DNA of 40,482 nt from Acidipila sp. (GTDB lineage: Bacteria > Acidobacteriota > Terriglobia > Acidiferrales > UBA7541), in assembly GCA_010365215.1 (NCBI GenBank), contig JAAFGT010000032.1, positions 1 through 40,482 of the forward strand, written 5' to 3'. Within the stretch, counting starts at the first letter, position 1. Every line of letters starts with the position of its first letter. The position numbers and the translations under genes were made by a program. The notes beneath the pieces were generated by a model. That model made no database searches, was not told the DNA's origin, and was given only the letters and a program-made list of their open reading frames with translations. Of the stretch, positions 16,952 through 24,667 are shown one piece after another.

Positions 16952-18169
16952 ATGTTTTTCCTGCTGCTCAAGATCGTCACCGCTACGGGCGCCCTCAGCG
17001 CCGCCGGCTTTTACGTGGTTGCGCTGCTCGGCGCCGCAACCTTCCGCCGCCGCGCCGCCCACGCCGTTTCTTCCTCGCCAGGCGGCGATGCGCGCACCGC
17101 GGAGAAACCCTTCACCCCGCCGGTCTCTCTCCTCAAGCCTTTGCGCGGCACCGACCCGCACGCCTACGAAAGTCTGCGCAGCCACTGCGTGCTCGATTAT
17201 CCGCAGTACGAAATTCTCTTTGGCGTCGCCGATCCCGCCGACCCCGCGGTCGCCCTGGTCGAGCGCCTCATCCGCGAATTTCCCGCGCGCGACATTCGCC
17301 TGGTCATCTGCTCTCAGGCGCTCGGCACCAACCGCAAAGTCAGCAACCTCATTCAGATGCTTCCGCACGCCGCCCACGATCACCTGCTCATCAACGACAG
17401 CGACATCTTCGTACCTCGCGACTATCTCCGCCGCATCCTGGCGCCGTTCCGCGACCAGCGCGTGGGCATGGTCACCTGCCTCTACCGCGGCGTACCCGGC
17501 CGCACCCTCGGCTCCCGACTCGAAGCGCTCGCCATCAGCACGGAATTTTTTCCCGGCGTGCTCGCGGCGCTGCGCCTGGAAAAAGGCATGCGCTTCGCTC
17601 TCGGCTCCACTCTGGCTTTTCCGCGCCGCGCCCTCGCCGCCATCGGCGGCTTCGAGCCACTGCTCGATTATCTCGCCGACGATTTCGAGCTGGGCAGCCG
17701 CATCGCCGCCGCCGGCTTCGAAGTCTTCCTCGCCGACGTGGTCGTCGAAACCCATCTGCCCAACTACACCTTCGTCGATTTTTTTGCCCATCAACTCCGT
17801 TGGGGCCGCAGCACCCGCGACTCGCGCCCATGGGGCTACACCGGCGTCCTGCTGACCCAAGGCCTCCCGTGGGCCCTGGCCGCCCTGGCCGCGTCCTATC
17901 TCCCGTCAAGCAGCGCGGTCTCCGTGACCGGATGGGGATCCGAGTGGGGCTGGATGTTGCTCGCACTGATCATCTTTCTGCGCCTCGCCGTCGCCGACAC
18001 CGTCGGCCGCAAAATCCTCCACGACCGCCACCTCTGGCGCAATATCTGGCTCCTCCCCCTCCGCGACCTGGTCGGCCTCGCCGTCTGGATCGGCAGCTAC
18101 ACCGGACGCCGCGTCCGCTGGCGCGAAGAAGAATTCATCCTGGAAAAAGGCCGCCTCAGGCCCACCTGA
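16952..18169 (+). CDS. hpnI: Hopanoid glycosyltransferase HpnI (GT21-like)
   Basis: The 405-residue membrane-bound family 2/21 glycosyltransferase has an N-terminal helix (about residues 2-30). The catalytic domain shows PPVSLLKPLRGTD, HCVLDYPQYEILFGVADPADPA, NRKVSNL, and INDSDIF (Asp149-x-Asp151). Then come LADDFELG and HQLRWGRSTR, the counterpart of the Q-x2-RW motif. Two or three C-terminal helices end the protein (GVLLTQGLPWALAALAASY and WMLLALIIFLRLAV). This is the architecture of ceramide glucosyltransferase-like HpnI, which adds N-acetylglucosamine to bacteriohopanetetrol. Close linkage to hpnJ strongly supports the call over a ceramide glucosyltransferase. ATG 16952 follows a weak ribosome site. 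Confidence 0.85.
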   Translation: MFFLLLKIVTATGALSAAGFYVVALLGAATFRRRAAHAVSSSPGGDARTAEKPFTPPVSLLKPLRGTDPHAYESLRSHCVLDYPQYEILFGVADPADPAVALVERLIREFPARDIRLVICSQALGTNRKVSNLIQMLPHAAHDHLLINDSDIFVPRDYLRRILAPFRDQRVGMVTCLYRGVPGRTLGSRLEALAISTEFFPGVLAALRLEKGMRFALGSTLAFPRRALAAIGGFEPLLDYLADDFELGSRIAAAGFEVFLADVVVETHLPNYTFVDFFAHQLRWGRSTRDSRPWGYTGVLLTQGLPWALAALAASYLPSSSAVSVTGWGSEWGWMLLALIIFLRLAVADTVGRKILHDRHLWRNIWLLPLRDLVGLAVWIGSYTGRRVRWREEEFILEKGRLRPT

Positions 18170-18182
18170 TGCATCTCACCCC

Positions 18183-18213
18183 TTGACCCACGCCGCGTGC
18201 CTGCGGGTACAAT
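18183..18213 (+). promoter_or_regulatory. Candidate promoter for a leaderless zinc-ribbon gene
   Basis: TTGACC (18183-18188, 5/6 match) and TACAAT (18208-18213, 5/6 match) are separated by 19 bases. Seven bases past the -10 lies the ATG at 18220, so the transcript would begin at the start codon. The spacer is longer than optimal. Confidence 0.45.
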
Positions 18214-18219
18214 GGACCC

Positions 18220-18384
18220 ATGACCGACGCGCAGAAAACCGATGCACCCCCAAACCCCGACCCCCACGCCAACACCCCGGGCAAACCCCTGATTCACCGC
18301 GTCTGCATCCAGTGCAACAACATGTTTCTGGTCACCGCCGACCGCTACGACGCCAAACAGTGCTCCAACTGCCATAAGGGGTAG
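18220..18384 (+). CDS. Small zinc-ribbon protein
   Basis: A 54-residue protein starts at ATG 18220. Residues 1-24 are hydrophilic and Pro-rich; the C-terminal half carries two cysteine knuckles, Cys29-x2-Cys32 (VCIQCNNMF) and Cys48-x2-Cys51 (QCSNCHKG). The paired C-x2-C arrangement is that of a single zinc ribbon, suggesting nucleic-acid or protein binding in the cytoplasm. The function is unknown. There is no ribosome site, but a promoter-like TTGACC/TACAAT would start transcription at the ATG. It lies between hpnI and the natA-like gene on the same strand. Confidence 0.7.
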   Translation: MTDAQKTDAPPNPDPHANTPGKPLIHRVCIQCNNMFLVTADRYDAKQCSNCHKG

Positions 18385-18427
18385 TGATTTCTTTTCAGGC
18401 TTTCCCTTTTTTTCGCAAGCCCGCCCG

Positions 18428-19237
18428 ATGATCGAAGCGCGTCAACTGACCAAAACTTTTCGCGACAAGAAGCGCGGCGAGATTCGCGCTGTCGATGGCG
18501 TGAGTTTTCGCTGCAGCCCTGGCCGGATTTACGGCCTGCTGGGCGCCAATGGCGCCGGAAAAACCACTACCCTGCGTATGCTGGCCACGCTCATCGAGCC
18601 TACCTCCGGCACCGCAGTTGTGGCCGGATACGACGTCGTCCGCGAGCCGGAAAAAGTTCGCTGCAGCGTGGGATTTCTTTCCACCGCCACGGCGCTCTAC
18701 GCGCGGCTCAGCGCGCTCGAGATGGTCCAATATTTCGGCCGCCTCTACGGCCTTTCCGAAGAAACGCTTCGCCGCCGCATCGACGAAATCTTTGCCCGTC
18801 TGGAGATGAACGAATTTCGTGACCGCCGCTGCGACCGCCTCTCCACCGGCATGAAGCAGAAAACTTCCATCGCCCGCACGCTGGTGCACGATCCCCCGGT
18901 GATGATTTTCGACGAACCCACCAGCGGCCTCGACGTGATGACCTCGCGCACTATCATTGCCTTCATCCGCGAATGCCGCGAGCGCGGTAAGACGGTGATT
19001 TTCTCCACCCACGTGATGAGCGAAGCGGAAAAACTGTGCGACCACATCGCTATCATCCACGGCGGCCGCCTGCTGGAAGAAGGCACCGTGGCCGATTTGC
19101 GCGCGCGGCATGGCCCGGGAGACCTCGAAGATATTTTCGTGCGCGTAGTCGACGGTCTGGGCGGCCCTGGGGTCGCAGTAAGCAGATCCGCGGAAAGCGG
19201 ATCCGCAGATCGCGGGCCCGCAGAGAACCAATCATGA
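18428..19237 (+). CDS. ABC transporter ATP-binding protein, NatA-like
   Basis: The 269-residue ABC ATPase has Walker A GANGAGKTT (about residues 39-47), signature LSTGMKQK, Walker B VMIFDEPTSGLD and the switch His in STHVMSE. The sequence MIEARQLTKTFRDKKRGEIRAVDGVSFRC is typical of ABC-2 exporters of the NatA type. The last 25 residues after VRVVDGLGG are low-complexity (RSAESGSADRGPAENQS). Its stop overlaps the start of the permease gene by four bases (ATGA), so the two form one transporter. NatAB exports sodium in Bacillus; the true substrate here is open. Confidence 0.9.
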   Translation: MIEARQLTKTFRDKKRGEIRAVDGVSFRCSPGRIYGLLGANGAGKTTTLRMLATLIEPTSGTAVVAGYDVVREPEKVRCSVGFLSTATALYARLSALEMVQYFGRLYGLSEETLRRRIDEIFARLEMNEFRDRRCDRLSTGMKQKTSIARTLVHDPPVMIFDEPTSGLDVMTSRTIIAFIRECRERGKTVIFSTHVMSEAEKLCDHIAIIHGGRLLEEGTVADLRARHGPGDLEDIFVRVVDGLGGPGVAVSRSAESGSADRGPAENQS

Positions 19238-20442
19238 GCTTGCGGAATATCGGCACGGTCTACCGCAAAGAAATGATCGATTCGCTGCGCGACCGCCGCA
19301 CGCTGATTTCCATGGTGGTCATCCCCGTGCTGCTCATGCCGCTGATGACCATCGGCATCGGCGCCGTCTCGCTGCGCCTGCTGCGCCGCGCGCAGAAAGA
19401 GACGCCGCGCGTGATGATCCTCGGCGGCAGCAATTCCCCGCGCGTGCTGCGCTCGCTCGCCGGGCTGCCGGCCATGCAGTTCGCGCCCGCCAGCCGGGAT
19501 TATGAGCGGCAAATTTCCAATAAGGAGTTGCGCGCCGCGGTGCGCATTCCCGACGGCTTCGACCACGCCATCGAAAAAGGTGAGCCGGCGCGCGTCGATA
19601 TCCTCTATTACGAAGGCGAAATCATGTCGGAGATCGCCGCCGGGCGCCTGGAATCCTTTTTCAAGGATCTGCGCCAGCGCACGGTGGAAGAGCGGCTGAC
19701 CGCGCGCAATCTTTCCGCGAATCTCATCCGGCCATTCGAGGTGGCGCGCGAAAACGTCGCCCCGGCGGCAAAAGCGGGCGCCGCCGCTTTTGCCGGGTTG
19801 ATTCCCTACCTGGTGATCCTGCTGTGCCTCACCGGAGCGATGTATCCAGCCATGGATTTGACCGCAGGCGAAAAAGAGCGGGGCACCATGGAGACGATTC
19901 TCACCAGTCCGGTATCGCGCACGCATCTGGTGCTGGGAAAATTTCTTACCGTGCTCACCGCCTCGATTGCCACCGCGGCGCTCGCCGTGGCCTCCATGGG
20001 AATTTCTGCGCGCTACGCCAAATACCTGCTGGGCGATGTGCCGCCCGAGGCTACGGCACAATTCCACATGGTGATTGACCCCAAAGCGGTGGCCGCGGTG
20101 TTTGCCATGGTGCTGCCCATCGCCGTGCTTTTTTCCGCGGTGCTGCTGGCAATTTCCGTGTTCGCAAAAAGCTATAAGGAAGCGCAGAGCTACATCTCGC
20201 CGCTGATGATCGTCGTGATCCTGCCGGCGGTGGCCTCGATACTGCCCGGCGTCGAGCTCAATATGCGCCTGGCGCTGATTCCTATCCTCAATACCAGCCT
20301 GGTGAGCAAAGAAATTGTCAGCGGCACCTACCACTGGAACTACATCGCGCTCATCTTCGGCTCCTCCTGCTTCTACGCTGCTCTGGCGCTCTTCGCCGCG
20401 GTAGAACTTTTCCAGCGCGAGGACGTCCTGTTCCGCAGTTAG
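19234..20442 (+). CDS. ABC-2 transporter permease, NatB-like
   Basis: The 402-residue membrane protein starts at ATG 19234 (MSLRNIGTVYRKEMIDSLRDRRTL). The first helix (MVVIPVLLMPLMTIGIGAVSL) is followed by a large extracytoplasmic domain of about 150 residues. Five further helices follow, including AAFAGLIPYLVILLCLTGAMYPAMDLTAGEKERGTMETILTSPVSR, whose GEKERGTMETILTSP motif is characteristic of NatB/ABC-2 permeases. The upstream extension of the frame is over natA and is not used. It pairs with the ATPase encoded immediately before it. Confidence 0.9.
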   Translation: MSLRNIGTVYRKEMIDSLRDRRTLISMVVIPVLLMPLMTIGIGAVSLRLLRRAQKETPRVMILGGSNSPRVLRSLAGLPAMQFAPASRDYERQISNKELRAAVRIPDGFDHAIEKGEPARVDILYYEGEIMSEIAAGRLESFFKDLRQRTVEERLTARNLSANLIRPFEVARENVAPAAKAGAAAFAGLIPYLVILLCLTGAMYPAMDLTAGEKERGTMETILTSPVSRTHLVLGKFLTVLTASIATAALAVASMGISARYAKYLLGDVPPEATAQFHMVIDPKAVAAVFAMVLPIAVLFSAVLLAISVFAKSYKEAQSYISPLMIVVILPAVASILPGVELNMRLALIPILNTSLVSKEIVSGTYHWNYIALIFGSSCFYAALALFAAVELFQREDVLFRS

Positions 20443-20475
20443 AGAAGACAGTTAGAGAAGAGAGTTAGGGGAGAC
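20437..20475 (+). repeat. 13-bp-period direct repeat over the natB-like stop codon
   Basis: AGTTAGAGAAG at 20437-20447 recurs at 20450-20460, and a decayed third copy (AGAGTTAGGGGA) follows. The first copy includes the TAG stop of the permease gene, so the repeat began at the gene end and looks like slippage. Confidence 0.7.
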
Positions 20476-20571
20476 GGCGAGAGTAAACTTTTCGGGCGCG
20501 CCGTCCATCGCCGCCCGTTCTGGTTGGACGCTTCTGCCCTGCTGCCGCTGGCGTGCTAGAATCCCCGGTTT

Positions 20572-21594
20572 ATGGCTGAAGCACCGCTGATTGCCGTTCG
20601 TGACCTGTCCAAAGACTTCCGCACGTTCCGGCGCCGCGAAGGCGTGTGGGGCGGCATACAAAATCTTTTTGTACGCGAGTACCTCACCGTCAAAGCGGTG
20701 GACCACATCACCTTCGACATCGACCGCGGCGAAATGGTCGGCTACATCGGGCCTAACGGCGCCGGAAAATCCACCACCATCAAAATGCTCACCGGAATCC
20801 TGGTGCCCAGTTCGGGGACCATCCAGGTGGGAGGCTACGTTCCCTGGCGCGATCGCACCACTTATGTGAAGACCATCGGCGTGGTGTTCGGGCAGCGCAC
20901 GCAATTGTGGTGGGATATTGCCGTCATGGAATCCTTCCGCCTGCTGCAGAAAATCTACGGCGTATCGCAGCGCGATTTTGACGAACGTATGGCGCTGTTC
21001 GGCGACATCCTGGGAATTAATAAATACCTGCACACGCCGGTGCGCAAGCTTTCGCTGGGCGAGCGCATGCGCTGCGATCTGGCTGCGGCCCTGCTGCACA
21101 ATCCGCCGCTGCTGTTTCTTGACGAGCCCACCATCGGCCTCGACGTGGTGGCCAAGGATCACATCCGGCAGTTTTTGCGCAGCGTGAACCAGCGCTTCCG
21201 CACCACCGTGCTGCTCACCACGCACGACCTCGACGACATCGAAGCGCTTTGCAAGCGCATTGTGATCATCGATCGCGGGCGCCTGCTCTACGACGGGCCG
21301 CTCGACCTGCTCAAACAAAAACTTCTGCGCACGCGTCAGGTGAAATTCGTGTTGCGCGATGCCGCTGCCGGAGCGCGCCTGCGCGCGATCGGCACCGGCG
21401 GCCTGGCCATTGACGAGGTGGACGAGCTGACCTTTCGCATCCGCTTCGACCGCACCAAGGTTTCTACGGGCGACCTGATGCGCGAAATCCTGGGCGCGGT
21501 GGAAGTGCGCGACCTGGTGATCGAAGACGAGCCTATCGAAGAGGTGGTCAAGCGCATCTATGCCGGCGAAGCCTTGCGCGAGGTGACCCTGTGA
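20572..21594 (+). CDS. ABC transporter ATP-binding protein (COG4586-type)
   Basis: The 340-residue ATPase has Walker A GPNGAGKST (about residues 62-70), signature LSLGERMRC, Walker B LLFLDEPTIGLDV and switch His in TTHDLDD. The N-terminus RDLSKDFRTFRRREGVWGGIQNLFVREY with an insertion before Walker A is typical of COG4586 ATPases, which operate with two ABC-2 permeases. About 85 extra C-terminal residues form a regulatory-like domain. TGCTAGAAT (an extended -10) ends 10 bases before the ATG, so transcription likely begins close to the start codon and no ribosome site is seen. It overlaps the next gene by four bases. Confidence 0.9.
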   Translation: MAEAPLIAVRDLSKDFRTFRRREGVWGGIQNLFVREYLTVKAVDHITFDIDRGEMVGYIGPNGAGKSTTIKMLTGILVPSSGTIQVGGYVPWRDRTTYVKTIGVVFGQRTQLWWDIAVMESFRLLQKIYGVSQRDFDERMALFGDILGINKYLHTPVRKLSLGERMRCDLAAALLHNPPLLFLDEPTIGLDVVAKDHIRQFLRSVNQRFRTTVLLTTHDLDDIEALCKRIVIIDRGRLLYDGPLDLLKQKLLRTRQVKFVLRDAAAGARLRAIGTGGLAIDEVDELTFRIRFDRTKVSTGDLMREILGAVEVRDLVIEDEPIEEVVKRIYAGEALREVTL

Positions 21595-22391
21595 GCGCGG
21601 CGGCGGTCTACCTGGAGTGTGCGCGCATCGGCTTCATCAATAATCTTGCGTTCCGGCTGCGTTATTACACGGGGATTTTTACTTACCTCATCAATGTGAC
21701 CGTCTACTATTTTATTTGGCGCGCCGTGTATGGCTCCGGCCCGCCCATTGCCGGCTACAACCTCGCGCAGATGGTTACCTACGTATCCATCGGCTGGATC
21801 ATGCGGTCATTCTACTGGAACACCATTGACCAGGAGATGGCCTACGAGGTTATCGAAGGAAAAATTGCTACTTCTTTGCTCCGGCCGCTTTCCGTGCAGT
21901 GGATGTGGCTTTCGCGCGCGGCGGGTGAATCGGCGTTTCGGCTGGGACTGCTCACCGCACCCACCGCGCTCGCCGTGGCGCTGATCTTTCCTGTGCTGCC
22001 TCCGGCCTCGGCCGTCCACTTTGCGCTGTTTCTGCCCGCCGTGGCGGGAAGCTTTTTGTTGATGGGCGCGCTCAATTTTATGATTGGCACTTGCGCCATC
22101 CACCTGGAAAGCATTCTCGCGTTAATCCGCGCGAAGTTCTGGCTGATCGAGCTGCTTTCCGGCGTGCTGCTGCCCATGACTTTCTTTCCCGGCTGGGCGC
22201 AAAGCATCCTGCGCTGGCTGCCGTTCCAGCACATTGCTTATAGCCCGCTGCAGATTTATCTGGGCAAGCTCGAGCCCCGCGCGGCGCTGGTGGTTCTGCT
22301 GATGCAATGGCTTTGGGTGGGGGCGCTCGTCGCCCTGGGCGCGCTGTGGTGGCGGTTCTCTATTAAAAAAATCACCATTCATGGAGGCTGA
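21591..22391 (+). CDS. ABC-2 type permease, first subunit
   Basis: The 266-residue protein has six helices, e.g. YYTGIFTYLINVTVYYFIWRAVYG and LLTAPTALAVALIFPVLPPAS, with EVIEGKIATSLLRPLSVQW between helices. The EGKIATSLLRPL segment, shared with the following protein's EGKFDRVLLRPI, marks COG4587/COG3694-type permeases that pair with a COG4586 ATPase. It starts at GTG 21591 overlapping the ATPase stop by four bases, and overlaps the next gene by eleven bases. Substrates of these exporters range from antibiotics to lipids; nothing here decides. Confidence 0.87.
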   Translation: MSAAAVYLECARIGFINNLAFRLRYYTGIFTYLINVTVYYFIWRAVYGSGPPIAGYNLAQMVTYVSIGWIMRSFYWNTIDQEMAYEVIEGKIATSLLRPLSVQWMWLSRAAGESAFRLGLLTAPTALAVALIFPVLPPASAVHFALFLPAVAGSFLLMGALNFMIGTCAIHLESILALIRAKFWLIELLSGVLLPMTFFPGWAQSILRWLPFQHIAYSPLQIYLGKLEPRAALVVLLMQWLWVGALVALGALWWRFSIKKITIHGG

Positions 22392-23184
22392 CGTGCGCCG
22401 CCACCTCACGCTGCTTCGAGCCTATTTCGCGCAATACGTGAAAGTGCGTCTGGCCTATCGCGGCGATTTCCTGATCGGCCTGGCCACCAGCATGCTGGCT
22501 ACCGCATTTGGTTTTGGCTTCCTGCTGATTCTTTTTTCGAAAATTCCCAGATTGGCCGGCTGGCGGTTGGAGGAGGCCGTGTTCCTCTACGGCTTCGGAC
22601 TGATTCCCTTTGGGATCTTCAACGTAGTCAGCTTGAACATCTACGAGTTCGGGAACACCTACATCATCGAAGGCAAGTTCGATCGCGTTCTGCTGCGGCC
22701 CATCTCTTCGCTTTTTCAGGTGCTCTTCGAAGTGTTTCGCATTGAATCGCTGCACGAGGTGCTCATCGGTGTACTGGCGGTGTGGTGGGCGTCGCGGCGG
22801 TTGGGAATTGAGTGGAGCGTCGGGACGCTGATGTTGTCCGTACTGTTTGTGCTGTGCGGAGCGGTGATCTACGTTTCGATATTCACGCTGCTGAGCTGCG
22901 TGTCGTTCTGGTTTGAAGACCGCGTCGGCGTGCACCCTCCGGTTTACAACCTCATCGCCTTTGGGCGCTATCCGCTGAGCATTTACAGCCAGCTCATCCA
23001 GTTTTTGCTGAGCTGGATTATCCCGTTCGCCTTCGCGTCGTTCTATCCCAGCGCGCGCTTGCTGGGGCGCCCGGAGATGCGCAACCTTTGGCTGCTGGCG
23101 CCGGTCATGGCGGCGGCATGCCTTGCGGTGATGCTATTCACCTGGAACCGCGGCCTGCGCCAGTATTCCTCAACAGGTTCCTAG
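22381..23184 (+). CDS. ABC-2 type permease, second subunit
   Basis: The 267-residue six-helix protein begins with a cytoplasmic stretch and RGDFLIGLATSMLATAFGFGFLLILF. It has the diagnostic EGKFDRVLLRPISSLFQVLFEV segment, and ends with a last helix (WLLAPVMAAACLAVMLFTWNRGLRQY). It is homologous to the first subunit and probably forms a heterodimeric channel with it. It begins at ATG 22381 inside the end of the preceding gene, completing a compact three-gene operon (20572-23184). The call to the COG3694-type permease family is firm; the substrate is unknown. Confidence 0.87.
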   Translation: MEADVRRHLTLLRAYFAQYVKVRLAYRGDFLIGLATSMLATAFGFGFLLILFSKIPRLAGWRLEEAVFLYGFGLIPFGIFNVVSLNIYEFGNTYIIEGKFDRVLLRPISSLFQVLFEVFRIESLHEVLIGVLAVWWASRRLGIEWSVGTLMLSVLFVLCGAVIYVSIFTLLSCVSFWFEDRVGVHPPVYNLIAFGRYPLSIYSQLIQFLLSWIIPFAFASFYPSARLLGRPEMRNLWLLAPVMAAACLAVMLFTWNRGLRQYSSTGS

Positions 23185-23308
23185 GTCGGCACTCCACGGC
23201 TTAGGAATACAGAACCCAAATAGGCGAGCTGAACTTTCGACTAGCAACACCGCTCAGCTTCCGCGAACGACAACTGAACTGCAGACGCTCCGCAGCTCGT
23301 TTAGAACA

Positions 23309-23337
23309 TTGTGAATGTTAATTACTTGGTGTATATC
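23309..23337 (+). promoter_or_regulatory. Candidate sigma-70 promoter upstream of a small secreted protein
   Basis: TTGTGA (23309-23314), a 17-base spacer and TATATC (23332-23337) each match the consensus in four of six positions. It would give a leader of about 50 bases. Confidence 0.4.
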
Positions 23338-23364
23338 TGCCCTTTCCGTTTCATTCTCGGTACA

Positions 23365-23374
23365 GTGTCGACAC
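23365..23374. promoter_or_regulatory. Palindrome GTGTCGACAC in the leader (possible operator)
   Basis: The perfect 10-bp palindrome GTGTCGACAC lies between the predicted transcript start and the ribosome site (GAGGAGGA, 23381-23388) of the gene at 23393, a good place for a repressor to bind. No regulator can be named. Confidence 0.3.
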
Positions 23375-23392
23375 AATTGAGAGGAGGACAGG

Positions 23393-23788
23393 ATGATGCA
23401 TCGGAACCTTCTGCGTGGGCTGTTGGTTGGACTGCTATGCGTAGCGCTAGCCACACCCGCCAGTGCGAGGGCGTCTAATTACGGTCCCAGCACAGGTAAG
23501 TATGTCGGGGCGCTCGTGGGTGTGCTCGCCGGCATTGCCGTCGTCATCGTTCTGGTGGTCACGCACAAGAAAAAGATCACCGGTTGCGTCACTACGAACG
23601 ACAAAGGGATGACCATGACCACCGAGAACGACAAGCAGACCTACCAGCTTTCGGGAAATACAGCAGGTATCAAAGCCGGTGAGCGAGTCCGCGTGCAGGG
23701 CAAGAAAATCAAATCAAGCGATAAAGGCGGCACGCCAACATGGGAAGTGGAAAAGCTAGATAAAGACTACGGTCCATGTCATCCATAG
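23393..23788 (+). CDS. Small membrane-anchored exported protein of unknown function
   Basis: The 131-residue protein has a signal peptide (NLLRGLLVGLLCVALATPASA), a Gly/Tyr-containing stretch, then a second membrane helix (VGALVGVLAGIAVVIVLVV, about residues 41-59) followed by a basic HKKKITG. The C-terminal 70 residues are predicted to be a small beta domain (GCVTTNDKGMTMTTENDKQTYQLSG...GERVRVQGKKIK). The two cysteines (in GCVTT and YGPCHP) could form a disulphide. The start is ATG 23393 with GAGGAGGA upstream; an ATG follows directly. The local GC content is lower than in the flanking genes. I do not recognise a named family. Confidence 0.7.
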   Translation: MMHRNLLRGLLVGLLCVALATPASARASNYGPSTGKYVGALVGVLAGIAVVIVLVVTHKKKITGCVTTNDKGMTMTTENDKQTYQLSGNTAGIKAGERVRVQGKKIKSSDKGGTPTWEVEKLDKDYGPCHP

Positions 23789-23842
23789 GCCTAAGGCAAG
23801 AACCAATTCATCTCAAGCCCCAGTTCGGTTCAGGAGGCATTC

Positions 23843-24496
23843 GTGCTTGACCTTCCCGGGTCGGAACTAAAGACCTTTCTGGGTCTGCTGTTCCTGGGCG
23901 CACTAGTGCTCATTGCCGCGGTTCGCAGCCTCAAGTTCCTGAAGCGCAATGAGCGCGGAATGGTTTTGGGGCCGGGCAAATCAATGTCCGATTACTCGCA
24001 TCCACTTGGCGCGGGTTTCCATTGGATTTGGTTTCCGTTCGAATCGCTCACCCGCTGGAACATTTACGCCGGCCAGGAACAGATCATCGGAGCAGAAGGT
24101 GTGGCAGTGGACACACTTGGTGAGGGTCGGCTGGGGGTGGTCCTCGTTGCCGCCAAGGAGTGGATGGCCACATCCAGCGAGCCAATTGCATCCGGCCAAA
24201 ACGTGTGTGTGGTGGGTTTCGACGGCCCGCACCTGAGGGTAGCAGTCGGGAGCCACCCCAAAACCGAGCAGGAGCTTTTGAATGAGGAGATTCGGTCTAA
24301 GCTAGAGATCTTAGAATCCGATCCCAGCAGCGCATTTGGGCATTGGAATCTTGGCACCCTATACGAAGCCAAGGGCGATTCCCGGGCCGCGTTCGAGGAA
24401 TACCAGAAGGCCGAGAAGCTCAATCCGAACGTCCGCGCCGATCTCGAAAAGATAGTCGCCGAACTGAAAGCTGAGGAAGCGTCACGCAAAAACTGA
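23843..24496 (+). CDS. SPFH-like N-terminus plus NfeD-like OB domain plus TPR
   Basis: The 217-residue protein starts at GTG 23843, with AGGAGG eight bases upstream. An N-terminal helix (LKTFLGLLFLGALVLIAAVRSL) is followed by FLKRNERGMVLGPGKSMSD...GAGFHWIWFPFESLTRWNI, resembling the start of the SPFH/flotillin domain. Then GAEGVAVDTLGEGRLGVVLVAAKEWMATSSEPIASGQNVCVVGFDGPHLRVAV is the pattern of the NfeD C-terminal OB domain. The C-terminus has a TPR unit (AFGHWNLGTLYEAKGDSRAAFEEYQKAEKLNP). NfeD and flotillins normally act as separate partners in membrane domains; here both halves are short and fused. It ends 171 bases before the hydrolase gene. Confidence 0.7.
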   Translation: MLDLPGSELKTFLGLLFLGALVLIAAVRSLKFLKRNERGMVLGPGKSMSDYSHPLGAGFHWIWFPFESLTRWNIYAGQEQIIGAEGVAVDTLGEGRLGVVLVAAKEWMATSSEPIASGQNVCVVGFDGPHLRVAVGSHPKTEQELLNEEIRSKLEILESDPSSAFGHWNLGTLYEAKGDSRAAFEEYQKAEKLNPNVRADLEKIVAELKAEEASRKN

Positions 24497-24667
24497 GCGA
24501 GGAATCCGGCGCCGGGACGCGACGTAATGAATTGCGTGTCTCCTCGTAGCCAGCCCTTCCCGCGTCAGCATCTTGAGTGGAGCCGGCGCTACCAGGAAAC
24601 TTCCTATACTCTAGATCGCAGACCGGCAAACAATTCGAGAGCGCCACGCGTACTACAATAAGAAACG

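Noticed and set aside
18745-20334. Long minus-strand open frame (about 529 codons) opposite the natAB-like genes
   Set aside because: It is opposite clear ABC transporter genes and is His/Gln/Gly-rich nonsense-like sequence.
23187-23200. Apparent sigma-54 promoter (CGGCAC...GGC) after the ABC operon
   Set aside because: GG to GC spacing is one base too short, and the following gene has a better sigma-70-type promoter.
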